From positions 1 through 16,853 of the forward strand of contig JBEKKV010000044.1 in NCBI GenBank assembly GCA_050010555.1: DNA of 16,853 nt, given 5' to 3'. Positions 1-6,025 of this stretch are shown in pieces. Every line of letters starts with the position of its first letter. Position 1 is the stretch's first letter. The translations under genes were made by a program, and so were the position numbers. The notes below the pieces were generated by a model. It made no database searches and was not told the origin of the DNA. It was given only the letters and a program-made list of their open reading frames with translations. The stretch is from JALHUB01 sp050010555 (GTDB lineage: Bacteria; Chloroflexota; Dehalococcoidia; DSTF01; JALHUB01).

Positions 1-652
1 CGGCGGCGGCTCGCTGGAAGAGCTGTGGGCCTTCAACGAAGAGGCGGTCGCGCGGGCGATCTACGCCAGCCACGCGCCCATCGTCTCCGCCGTCGGCCAC
101 GAGACGGACTACTCCATCGCGGACTACGTCGCCGACGTTCGCGCGCCCACGCCTTCGACTGCCGCGGAGCTCGTCGCGCCGGACAGGTACGCCGTGCTCG
201 GCGCCCTCAACGGCCACCGCGCGTCGCTTTCGACGGCGATACGTTTTCGCCTCGATGAGAACGTCGGCTGCCTTCGTGGCGCCATGGGACGCATGCAGCA
301 TTGCGCCCCGCCTGTTGACCGCGAGCGCCAGAAGGTCGACGATGCGCTGCGGGTGGCCGGCGCGCTGGTCGACGCCGCGCTGGGCCGTAACCGCGACCAA
401 GTGGGCGGCTTTCTGCTGCAACTGCGCTCGCTGCACCCGCGGGCGACGCTGGCGCGTGGCTACGCGCTCGTCGAGCGGGAGGGAAGCGTGGTGCGAAGCG
501 TTCGGCAGGTGAAAACGGGCGACGCGCTGGACGTGCGCGTCAGCGACGGCGCGTTTCCAGCGCGTGTCGAAGCGAAGAAAAGCGTTTCGCGGCGGAAATC
601 GCGTCCGCCGCAGGAGATGCAGCCGGCGCTATTTCCGTCAGATAAGGCGTAG
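1..652 (+). CDS. xseA: Exodeoxyribonuclease VII large subunit, 3' part
   Basis: XseA is the catalytic and DNA-binding large subunit of exonuclease VII, which degrades single-stranded DNA from both ends in mismatch repair and DNA clean-up. Only the C-terminal 216 or so residues are in the window; the frame is open from base 2, so the true start lies upstream. The frame opens with GGGSLEELWAFN followed by GHETDYSIADYVADVRAPTP and then AAELV, the signature block of the XseA catalytic domain. A helical, Arg-rich C-terminal region follows, including LHPRATLARGYALV, typical of the family's end. The stop TAG at 650-652 is followed by AGGAAAGG and the xseB start 8 bases later, so the two subunits are coupled. 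Family assignment is secure; the N-terminal OB-fold part cannot be judged. Confidence 0.96.
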   Translation, partial: GGGSLEELWAFNEEAVARAIYASHAPIVSAVGHETDYSIADYVADVRAPTPSTAAELVAPDRYAVLGALNGHRASLSTAIRFRLDENVGCLRGAMGRMQHCAPPVDRERQKVDDALRVAGALVDAALGRNRDQVGGFLLQLRSLHPRATLARGYALVEREGSVVRSVRQVKTGDALDVRVSDGAFPARVEAKKSVSRRKSRPPQEMQPALFPSDKA

Positions 653-660
653 GAAAGGCG

Positions 661-921
661 ATGGCAGCCAAGAAGAGCAAGGAGACGTTCGAGGAGCTGT
701 ACCGCCGCCTCGAGGAGACGGTGGGGAAGCTGGAAGAGGGCGGCCTGCCCCTGGAGCGCTCGCTGGCGCTCTACGAAGATGGCATGACCCTCGCCCGCCG
801 CTGCCAGGAAATGCTCGACGCGGCGCAGGTGCGCATTCGCCAGTTGCGCGGGACGCTGGCCGCGCCGTCGGAGCCGGAGGCCGGTGAAGAGGAGATACCC
901 TGGGATGACGCTGAAAGCTGA
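661..921 (+). CDS. xseB: Exodeoxyribonuclease VII small subunit
   Basis: XseB is the small helical subunit that binds in several copies to XseA to form exonuclease VII. The 86-residue protein has the family pattern FEELYRRLEETVGKLEEGGLPLERSLALYEDG split over two helices, then a CQEMLDAAQVRI helix; an acidic tail ending in EEIPWDDAES follows. Length is normal (about 70-90). The start ATG at 661 has an AGGAAAGG ribosome site at 651-658 that overlaps the xseA stop codon region, which fixes the start and suggests translational coupling. Its last 17 bases overlap the next gene. I see nothing unusual in the protein. Confidence 0.96.
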   Translation: MAAKKSKETFEELYRRLEETVGKLEEGGLPLERSLALYEDGMTLARRCQEMLDAAQVRIRQLRGTLAAPSEPEAGEEEIPWDDAES

Positions 922-1561
922 CCTCCACCTACACACTAACTACTCGCCGGACAGCCTGATCACGCCGGAAGGACTGGTCGCGCGCTGCCTGAAGATTGGC
1001 ATCAACTGCATCGCCGTCACCGACCACAACGCGCTGGACGGCGCGTTGGCGGTTCAGTCGATGGCGCCGTTCCGCGTCATCGCCGCCGAGGAGATAAAGA
1101 CGACGGAAGGCGAGGTGATCGGCTTCTTCCTGCGGGAGCGCATTTCGCCCGGCCTTTCGCCGGAGGAGACGGTTCGACAGATCAAGACGCAGGGCGGCCT
1201 GGTCGGCGTGCCGCATCCCTTCGACCGCCTGCGTCGCGAGCCGCTGCGGCAGTCTGCGCTGGAGCGCGTCCTGCCGCAAATCGACATCATCGAGGCGTTC
1301 AACGCCCGCGTCACCGTCGGCTCCGACAACGCCCGCGCCGCCGCCTTCGCCGCAGAGCACGGCCTGACCTGCAGCGCCGGCAGCGACGCACACTCCCTCC
1401 TCGAAGTTGGCCGCGCCTGCGTGGAGATGGATGACTTTGAGACGCCACAAGAGTTCCTGGAATCGCTGCGAAAAGGGAAGATCGACGGCAAGTGCAGCTC
1501 GCCGCTCGTGCACGCCATTAGCACCTGGGCGAAGCTGCGACGCCGCTTAGGCAGACGGTAA
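905..1561 (+). CDS. PHP-domain metal-dependent phosphoesterase (COG0613/TrpH-like)
   Basis: A 218-residue PHP-fold enzyme. The metal-binding motifs appear in order: DLHLHT (H8, H10), TDHN (D40, H41), AAEE (E62-E63), GVPHPFDR (H104) and GSDAHS (D161, H163). This is the stand-alone PHP family that includes E. coli YciV/RNase AM and nucleotide 3',5'-bisphosphate phosphatases; histidinol phosphatase is a more distant possibility. The substrate cannot be read from sequence. I chose the ATG at 905 because AGAGGAGA lies at 888-895, nine bases upstream; a GTG at 884 in the same frame would add 7 residues with no clear ribosome site. It overlaps xseB by 17 bases, so it is almost certainly co-expressed with exonuclease VII, which suggests a role in processing nucleic-acid ends or short products (inference). 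The C-terminus is a basic tail ending LRRRLGRR. Confidence 0.85.
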   Translation: MTLKADLHLHTNYSPDSLITPEGLVARCLKIGINCIAVTDHNALDGALAVQSMAPFRVIAAEEIKTTEGEVIGFFLRERISPGLSPEETVRQIKTQGGLVGVPHPFDRLRREPLRQSALERVLPQIDIIEAFNARVTVGSDNARAAAFAAEHGLTCSAGSDAHSLLEVGRACVEMDDFETPQEFLESLRKGKIDGKCSSPLVHAISTWAKLRRRLGRR

Positions 1562-1605
1562 GCGACGGCAAGACGCCCTCTCAACGCCGAAACTGCCCAG
1601 ATGCA

Positions 1606-1634
1606 TTGTGACGGCGCGACGCCGCTGCTATAAT
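1606..1634 (+). promoter_or_regulatory. Leaderless-type promoter of the zinc-ribbon gene
   Basis: TTGTGA at 1606-1611 and a perfect TATAAT at 1629-1634 are separated by 17 bases. Transcription is expected to begin near 1641, about 3 bases before the ATG at 1644, and no Shine-Dalgarno lies between. The transcript should therefore be leaderless or nearly so. Confidence 0.75.
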
Positions 1635-1643
1635 GCCGACATC

Positions 1644-2033
1644 ATGGATGAGCCCTCTCGACGCAACGGCGAGCTCCTGATCTGCCATCGCTGCAGCCGG
1701 CCGTACGATCCCGGCGATCGGTTCTGCCGCAAGTGCGGCGCCCCGCTGAGCGGCCTGCCGGTTGCGCGCGCGAACCTGCAGCCCGTCGCCTGGCAGTCGC
1801 CGGTGCCGACGCTGGCCCGCGGCGCCACGGCCATCATCGTCGGCACACTGGCGGAAATCGTCATCAGGCGGGCGATTAGGATGGTTCTCCGGCCAAGTGC
1901 GCTGCTGCCGTCGCTCCGGCCGAACTCGAAGGCGATTGTCGAGAAGCCCGGCGACGACGGTTTCGAGCCCGACGCCGTGATCGAAAGCGAAGCGTTCTCC
2001 GTTCGCCGCGTGCGCGTGCGTCGCAGTCGATAG
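1644..2033 (+). CDS. Small zinc-ribbon protein, function unknown
   Basis: A 129-residue protein with an N-terminal zinc ribbon: CHRC (C14, C17) and CRKCG (C28, C31), in the common 'ICHRCSRPYDPGDRFCRKCGAPL' style of double-CxxC ribbons, broken here only by the spacer YDPGDRF. A hydrophobic to amphipathic helix follows at about 59-79 (ATAIIVGTLAEIVIRRAI), then a tail ending in an Arg-rich RRVRVRRSR. This could be a membrane-associated zinc-ribbon protein or a small nucleic-acid-binding protein; I do not recognise a named family beyond the ribbon. The ATG at 1644 is chosen because a TTGTGA/TATAAT promoter ends 9 bases upstream; an in-frame GTG at 1608 lies inside the -35 element and is rejected. 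It is monocistronic, flanked by its own promoter and by the promoter of the next gene. Confidence 0.72.
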   Translation: MDEPSRRNGELLICHRCSRPYDPGDRFCRKCGAPLSGLPVARANLQPVAWQSPVPTLARGATAIIVGTLAEIVIRRAIRMVLRPSALLPSLRPNSKAIVEKPGDDGFEPDAVIESEAFSVRRVRVRRSR

Positions 2034-2088
2034 CTGCCCCCCTAGCAACTTCCTTCGAGACGCCGTCTGGGCATGGCCCCGATCCCGC

Positions 2089-2117
2089 TTGAAGCGTTTG
2101 CCGTAATGGGTTAAGAT
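2089..2117 (+). promoter_or_regulatory. Promoter of the surface-protein gene
   Basis: TTGAAG at 2089-2094 and TAAGAT at 2112-2117 are separated by 17 bases. A start near 2123-2124 would give a leader of about 112 nt before the GTG at 2236, unlike the leaderless promoter just upstream. Confidence 0.6.
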
Positions 2118-2122
2118 ACGGC

Positions 2123-2235
2123 CCTAACTTCCACCCCGCAGCTTTCGGGCTGCGAAAGAAGGCGCAAGGAAGCCGCCTCGGAGTTACTATCCGCGGATTC
2201 GGACCCCTTGCTCGCCGAAACAAGGAGCGTACGGC
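2123..2235 (+). promoter_or_regulatory. Structured 5' leader with alternative pairing at the ribosome site
   Basis: The leader holds several exact inverted repeats. CGCAGC/GCTGCG and CTTTCG/CGAAAG share bases around 2138-2158, so only one can form at a time. ATCCGCGGAT at 2189-2198 is a perfect palindrome. CCTTG at 2206-2210 can pair with CAAGG at 2221-2225, which is part of the Shine-Dalgarno, or CCTTGC at 2206-2211 can pair with GCAAGG at 2164-2169. These pairings exclude each other, as expected of an on/off translational switch. I cannot assign it to a known riboswitch class; a GCGCAA segment only faintly recalls the c-di-GMP-I core. It could also be a leader with no ligand. Confidence 0.45.
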
Positions 2236-3771
2236 GTGCGAAGCGCCGCGGCAGCAGCGCTGGCCATGGCGCTGGCTACCCTGTTCCTCATGTCCAGCGG
2301 GCAGGCGGCCCGTGGGTCGTCTAACCTCCTCATCGACGATGGCTTTGAGTCCGGCGTCGGCGATTGGGGAGCAAGAGGCGCGACACTCGACACTACGTGC
2401 GCTTTTGCCTACGAAGGCGCTTGTTCCGCCGTCCTCTCCTCCGACACCGATGCGGATGTCAAGCACCCGCTGGTCCCGATCCAGGCGTCTGCCGACTACA
2501 CGTTCTCAGCGTTCGTCTTCAAGAACGATCCGGCGGTCCGTTCGGTCGAGTTGCAGCTTCTCTGGAGAGACCAGGCAGGCAGACCGATCTCGTCCAGCGG
2601 CACGTTTCCTCCCCTGACAGGCGACGAGACCAACTGGCAGCATCTGTCGCTTGACGCCACTGCGCCCCCGGACGCCGCCTTCGCATGGCCCTGGATCAGC
2701 GTCGTATTCAACGGCAGTGGGACGGTCTATTTCGACGACGTCACGCTCGAGGGGCCACCGCCCCTGACGCCGACGGATACGCCGCCCCCGACCGAAACAC
2801 CGCCGGCGATCGATACGCCCGCTATCCCTGTCTCTCCGCAGCCTTCGGCGGCAACTGCGACCATCGCACCTGCGGCGACAGCCACGAAGGAGGGCAGCGC
2901 CACACCCACGACGGTCCCCAGCACAACGCCGACGACGGGCCCGAGCGACTCGCTGGTCAACGGCGGCTTCGAAGATTCCGACGGCAGCGGACCGATTGGC
3001 TGGGCGAAATACGGCGGCGACCTTCAGCGGAGCAGCGCGCACGCACGCAGCGGACAGTATTCCGGCGCCTTCAGCAGCGATACCACGTCCACGAAGTGGG
3101 CCTACCAGACTCTACTCGTGAGCGGCGGCAGCGGCTACACGTTCAGCGGCTACGTCCTTCTCAACGATCCGGCGGTCAGCGAAGCGTTCCTGCGCATCTC
3201 CTGGTACGGCAGCGACGATGGGAGCGGCACCGCTCTCGCGACATCCGACTCCACAGCGCACCTCAGCGGTCCCGACCCGTCTTTCCGCTTCCTGAGCACC
3301 GACGCTGTGCTTGCGCCCGCTGACTCGCGCTCGGCCAGGCTTCGCGTCGTGCTTGCTCCGGCGTCCGACGCGCTGGCGACCATCTACATCGACGACGTGT
3401 CCTTCGAACCGGCCTCGCCGCCGGCCGCCGAAACGCCACCTCCGCCCATCCTATCCGTCGATGAGCCACCGCAAAGCGATATCGGCGTCCCCGCCCTCAT
3501 TCAGCGGGTAACGAAGCCGCGGGCTACGGTTGCTGGCCAGAGCGTGGTGCGCCAGGCGACGCCGCCGGCAACTCAGTCGCCACGCGTCGTGAACGCGGCA
3601 ACCCAGCGACAGCAGGCCACGGGTGTCGGAGCGGCGGTAAGCGCTCCAGTTCCCACCTCCGCCGATACGCGGCTCCGCCTTCTCATCTCGCTTGCCTCCG
3701 GCGCCGTCGCCCTCCTCATCGGCGGCTCCAGCGGCCTCTTCCTTGCCCGTCTGAACGGGCGCCGCCTATAA
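2236..3771 (+). CDS. Secreted, C-terminally anchored protein with two tandem carbohydrate-binding-like modules
   Basis: A 511-residue surface protein. Residues 1-25 are a signal peptide (Ala/Leu core, cleavage probably after GQA). Module 1 (about 31-172) and module 2 (about 239-392) are related beta-sandwich domains of the CBM4/9-like kind: each opens with a GFE motif (DDGFESG, NGGFEDS), carries YTFSAFVFKNDPAV or YTFSGYVLLNDPAV at mid-domain and closes with YFDDVTLE or YIDDVSFE. Pro/Thr/Ser linkers lie at 173-238 and 393-477. A transmembrane helix (about 479-504) with an Arg-rich end (ARLNGRRL) would anchor it to the membrane. C54 and C63 in module 1 could form a disulphide. No catalytic domain is visible, so it probably binds glycans or acts in adhesion or cell-envelope structure (inference). 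The GTG start at 2236 follows AAGGAG at 2222-2227 by 8 bases. Confidence 0.72.
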   Translation: MRSAAAAALAMALATLFLMSSGQAARGSSNLLIDDGFESGVGDWGARGATLDTTCAFAYEGACSAVLSSDTDADVKHPLVPIQASADYTFSAFVFKNDPAVRSVELQLLWRDQAGRPISSSGTFPPLTGDETNWQHLSLDATAPPDAAFAWPWISVVFNGSGTVYFDDVTLEGPPPLTPTDTPPPTETPPAIDTPAIPVSPQPSAATATIAPAATATKEGSATPTTVPSTTPTTGPSDSLVNGGFEDSDGSGPIGWAKYGGDLQRSSAHARSGQYSGAFSSDTTSTKWAYQTLLVSGGSGYTFSGYVLLNDPAVSEAFLRISWYGSDDGSGTALATSDSTAHLSGPDPSFRFLSTDAVLAPADSRSARLRVVLAPASDALATIYIDDVSFEPASPPAAETPPPPILSVDEPPQSDIGVPALIQRVTKPRATVAGQSVVRQATPPATQSPRVVNAATQRQQATGVGAAVSAPVPTSADTRLRLLISLASGAVALLIGGSSGLFLARLNGRRL

Positions 3772-3810
3772 TCAAAGGGAGAGCTGCGGCGCATAAGCGC
3801 TGGAGGAGAT

Positions 3811-4491
3811 ATCGTAGAGGAACGTCACGGCCATCCGAGGACGGTCGCCATCGATGGGCCTGTCGCGTCCGGCAAGAGCGCGGTGGGCAGCCTGCTCGCG
3901 ACGCGCCTCGGTTTTCGCTTTCTGGACACCGGCGCCATGTACCGCGCCTTCACCTGGCTGCTGCTGGAACGCGGTATCGGGCCGCGAGACCAGGAGGCGA
4001 TTGCCAGCGTGGCGCGGCAATTACGCATGACGATAAGCACAACCGCCGACGCGCAAAGCCGGATCGAGGTCGACGGCATCGAGGTTACAGCATTCCTGGT
4101 GCGGCCGGAGGTCGAGGCGAACGTGTCCGACGTGTCGCGGCTGCCGATCGTGCGGGCCACGATGGTAGAGATCCAGCGCGAAGAGGCGCGGCGGGGCGAA
4201 ATCGTCGTCGCCGGACGGGACATCGGCACAGTCGTGCTGCCGGCGGCCGACCTCAAGGTCTACCTCGATGCCTCGCGGGAGGAGCGAGCGCGGCGCCGCT
4301 GGGAGCAAGCGCGGCTCCGCGGCGAGACCATCAGCATCGAAAACGTGCTGCGGGAGCTGGAGCGCCGCGACGCAATCGATAGCGGGCGCGAGCTGTCGCC
4401 GCTGCGACCGGCCGAGGACGCCCGAATATTGCACACCGACGGACTCAGCCTGGAGCAGGTCGTCGAGAGGATACTGGCGCTGGCAGAATGA
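3811..4491 (+). CDS. cmk: Cytidylate kinase, with a non-canonical start codon
   Basis: Cmk phosphorylates CMP and dCMP using ATP in the cytoplasm. Visible motifs are VAIDGPVASGKSAVG (Walker A P-loop), FLDTGAMYRA (CMP binding), VVAGRDIGTVVLP, ERDAIDSGRELSPLRPAEDA and a closing ILHTDG. The frame is open from the previous gene's stop (3769-3771), but contains no ATG, GTG or TTG before the P-loop. The first such codon is GTG at 3883, whose valine lies just after the lysine and serine of the P-loop, so starting there would destroy the ATP site. A strong GGAGGAG sits at 3802-3808, pointing to ATC at 3811 or GTA at 3814 as start, giving about 225 residues, the normal family size. A base error turning ATG or GTG into one of these is the alternative. 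It overlaps plsC by 4 bases (ATGA). Confidence 0.88.
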   Translation: MVEERHGHPRTVAIDGPVASGKSAVGSLLATRLGFRFLDTGAMYRAFTWLLLERGIGPRDQEAIASVARQLRMTISTTADAQSRIEVDGIEVTAFLVRPEVEANVSDVSRLPIVRATMVEIQREEARRGEIVVAGRDIGTVVLPAADLKVYLDASREERARRRWEQARLRGETISIENVLRELERRDAIDSGRELSPLRPAEDARILHTDGLSLEQVVERILALAE

Positions 4492-5171
4492 AATACATCG
4501 TCCCGACCTTCTACTGGTCGCTGCTCGCCGTGGTCAAGGCCGTGGTGCTCGCTTTCACGACGACGGAGGTCGTCGGCCGCGAGAAGATGCCGCGGCAGGG
4601 CGCGCTCATCATGGCGTCGAACCATTTCAACAACGCCGACCCGCCGCTGCTGGGAGCGGTCATGCCGCGACGTCTGGTCTTCATGGCCAAGCATGAGATG
4701 TTCCAGTGGCCGATCATTGGGATGATGGCCCGACTCGCCGGCGCCTTTCCAGTGCGTCGCTTTGAAGCCGACCTTGGGGCTCTGCGTAAGGCGGCGGAAA
4801 TCCTCCGCGGCGGCCAAGTGCTGGCAATGTTCCCCGAGGGCCATCGCAGCGACGACGGCAAACTGCACAAAGCTCATCCCGGAACGGCCCTGCTGGCGCT
4901 CCGCAGCGACGCGCCGGTCCTGCCGGTCGCCGTAAGCGGCACACAGAACATCTCTATCATCCGCCTGCCCATCGATTGCTTGCGCGGGCGCCGTCCGCAC
5001 ATTCGCGTTACCCTGGGCGATCCCTTCTTCCTGCCGCCGGTCGAGCGGGTGACGGCGGAGGAGGCGCAGCGTTGCACCGACATCATCATGGCGAAGATCG
5101 CGGCACTGCTTCCGAGCGACCAGCGAGGCGCCTACGCGGAGGCAGCGTCCCCGGGGATCGAGAGGACTTAG
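4488..5171 (+). CDS. plsC: 1-acyl-sn-glycerol-3-phosphate acyltransferase (PlsC family)
   Basis: PlsC-type enzymes transfer an acyl chain to lysophosphatidic acid, making phosphatidic acid for membrane lipids at the inner membrane face. The 227-residue protein has the NHxxxxD catalytic motif as NHFNNAD (about residues 44-50), a substrate-binding block FPVRRF, the FPEGHRS motif and a later VLPVAVSGT block. The N-terminus (IVPTFYWSLLAVVKAVVLAF) is a membrane-associating hydrophobic helix. The ATG at 4488 overlaps the cmk stop as ATGA, so translation is likely coupled. The cmk-plsC-ispH order is a recurrent bacterial arrangement. The exact acceptor could differ (other lysophospholipids), but the family call is firm. 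Confidence 0.9.
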   Translation: MKYIVPTFYWSLLAVVKAVVLAFTTTEVVGREKMPRQGALIMASNHFNNADPPLLGAVMPRRLVFMAKHEMFQWPIIGMMARLAGAFPVRRFEADLGALRKAAEILRGGQVLAMFPEGHRSDDGKLHKAHPGTALLALRSDAPVLPVAVSGTQNISIIRLPIDCLRGRRPHIRVTLGDPFFLPPVERVTAEEAQRCTDIIMAKIAALLPSDQRGAYAEAASPGIERT

Positions 5172-5173
5172 CG

Positions 5174-6025
5174 GTGGAGATAATTCTTGCCGGCGACATG
5201 GGCTTCTGCCTCGGCGTTCGCCGCGCCGTCGAGATGGCGGAGAAGGCGGCAGCCGAGTCGGGCGAGCTCGCAAGCCTGGGGTCGATTGTGCACAACCAGC
5301 AGGTCGTCGATCGGCTGGCGGCGCTCGGGGTCAGCGTCATTCGCGACTCCGCCGAAGCCCGCGACCGCGCCGTCATCGTTCCGTCCCACGGGGCGGCTCC
5401 GGCGGTCCTGACGGAGATCGGGCAGCGACGCTTGTCGGTCATCGACGCCACCTGCCCTATCGTCACGCGCTCGCAGCGCTGGGCGAAGCGATTGGCCGGC
5501 GAAGGGTACGGTGTCGTCATCTTCGGCAATCCGGACCACCCGGAGGTGCGCGGCGTCCTCGGATGGGCTGCCGGCAAAGGCGTCGCCCTCCTCGACGAAG
5601 CGGCGCTGGACACGCTGAACGAGCCACTGCCGGGACGGGTCGCCGTGCTAGCACAGACGACGCAGACCGCGGACCGCTTCACTTCTTTTGTACGGCGGCT
5701 CGCGGAGCTGCACCTGCGGGACGCGCGGGAGATCCGCGTCGTGAACACGCTTTGCGACGCCACGACCAGCAAGCAGGCAGCAGCGCGGGCGCTCGCGCGA
5801 CAAGTCGACATCGTCATCGTCGTCGGCGGCAAGGAGAGCGCGAACACGCGCCATCTGGCGGAAGTCGCGCGGGAGGAAGGCGTCGAGACGTACCAGGTCG
5901 AGTCGGCGGAGCAGATCGAGGGCGGATGGCTGCGAGGCCGCGCGCGCGCCGGCGTGACAGCCGGGGCGTCCACGCCGGACGAGGCAATCGAGGCAGTCGT
6001 CGCGCGGCTGCGGGAGCTCGCCTGA
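5174..6025 (+). CDS. ispH: 4-hydroxy-3-methylbut-2-enyl diphosphate reductase
   Basis: IspH is the [4Fe-4S] enzyme that makes IPP and DMAPP in the last step of the MEP isoprenoid pathway. The 283-residue protein keeps the three cluster cysteines C12 (GFCLGV), C94 (DATCPIV) and C194 (NTLCDAT). Active-site histidines are H40 (IVHNQQ), H72 (PSHGA) and H122 in NPDHPEV, which also holds the conserved glutamate E124. TAGASTPD near the C-terminus is the usual substrate-binding loop. The GTG at 5174 is used because residues MEIILAGDMGFC match the family N-terminus and AGAGGA at 5161-5166 sits 7 bases upstream. The gene starts 2 bases after the plsC stop and its TGA overlaps the next ATG, so it lies mid-operon. 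Presence of ispH implies the MEP route in this organism. Confidence 0.95.
   Translation: MEIILAGDMGFCLGVRRAVEMAEKAAAESGELASLGSIVHNQQVVDRLAALGVSVIRDSAEARDRAVIVPSHGAAPAVLTEIGQRRLSVIDATCPIVTRSQRWAKRLAGEGYGVVIFGNPDHPEVRGVLGWAAGKGVALLDEAALDTLNEPLPGRVAVLAQTTQTADRFTSFVRRLAELHLRDAREIRVVNTLCDATTSKQAAARALARQVDIVIVVGGKESANTRHLAEVAREEGVETYQVESAEQIEGGWLRGRARAGVTAGASTPDEAIEAVVARLRELA

Noticed and set aside
1608..1643. GTG at 1608 as the start of the zinc-ribbon gene
   Set aside because: It lies within the -35 element of the promoter that drives the gene, so it would not be transcribed.
2123..2200. c-di-GMP-I riboswitch in the surface-protein leader
   Set aside because: Only a GCGCAA-like segment is reminiscent; the GGGCAAACC-type half and the tetraloop receptor arrangement were not found by eye. 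A covariance-model search would decide.
3883..4491. GTG at 3883 as the cmk start
   Set aside because: It would remove GPVASGKS, the ATP-binding loop, which is intact in the same open frame upstream together with a strong ribosome site.
4976..5173. N-terminal extension of ispH into plsC, and likewise 5563-6024 for the DUF512 gene
   Set aside because: These are read-through of open frame inside the upstream gene; family N-termini begin at 5174 and 6025, where coupled starts occur.
4260..5273. Long minus-strand open frames opposite cmk/plsC and opposite ispH (5086-6222)
   Set aside because: They are Arg/Ser-rich mirror frames produced by high GC content; the plus-strand genes carry full catalytic motifs and coupled starts.
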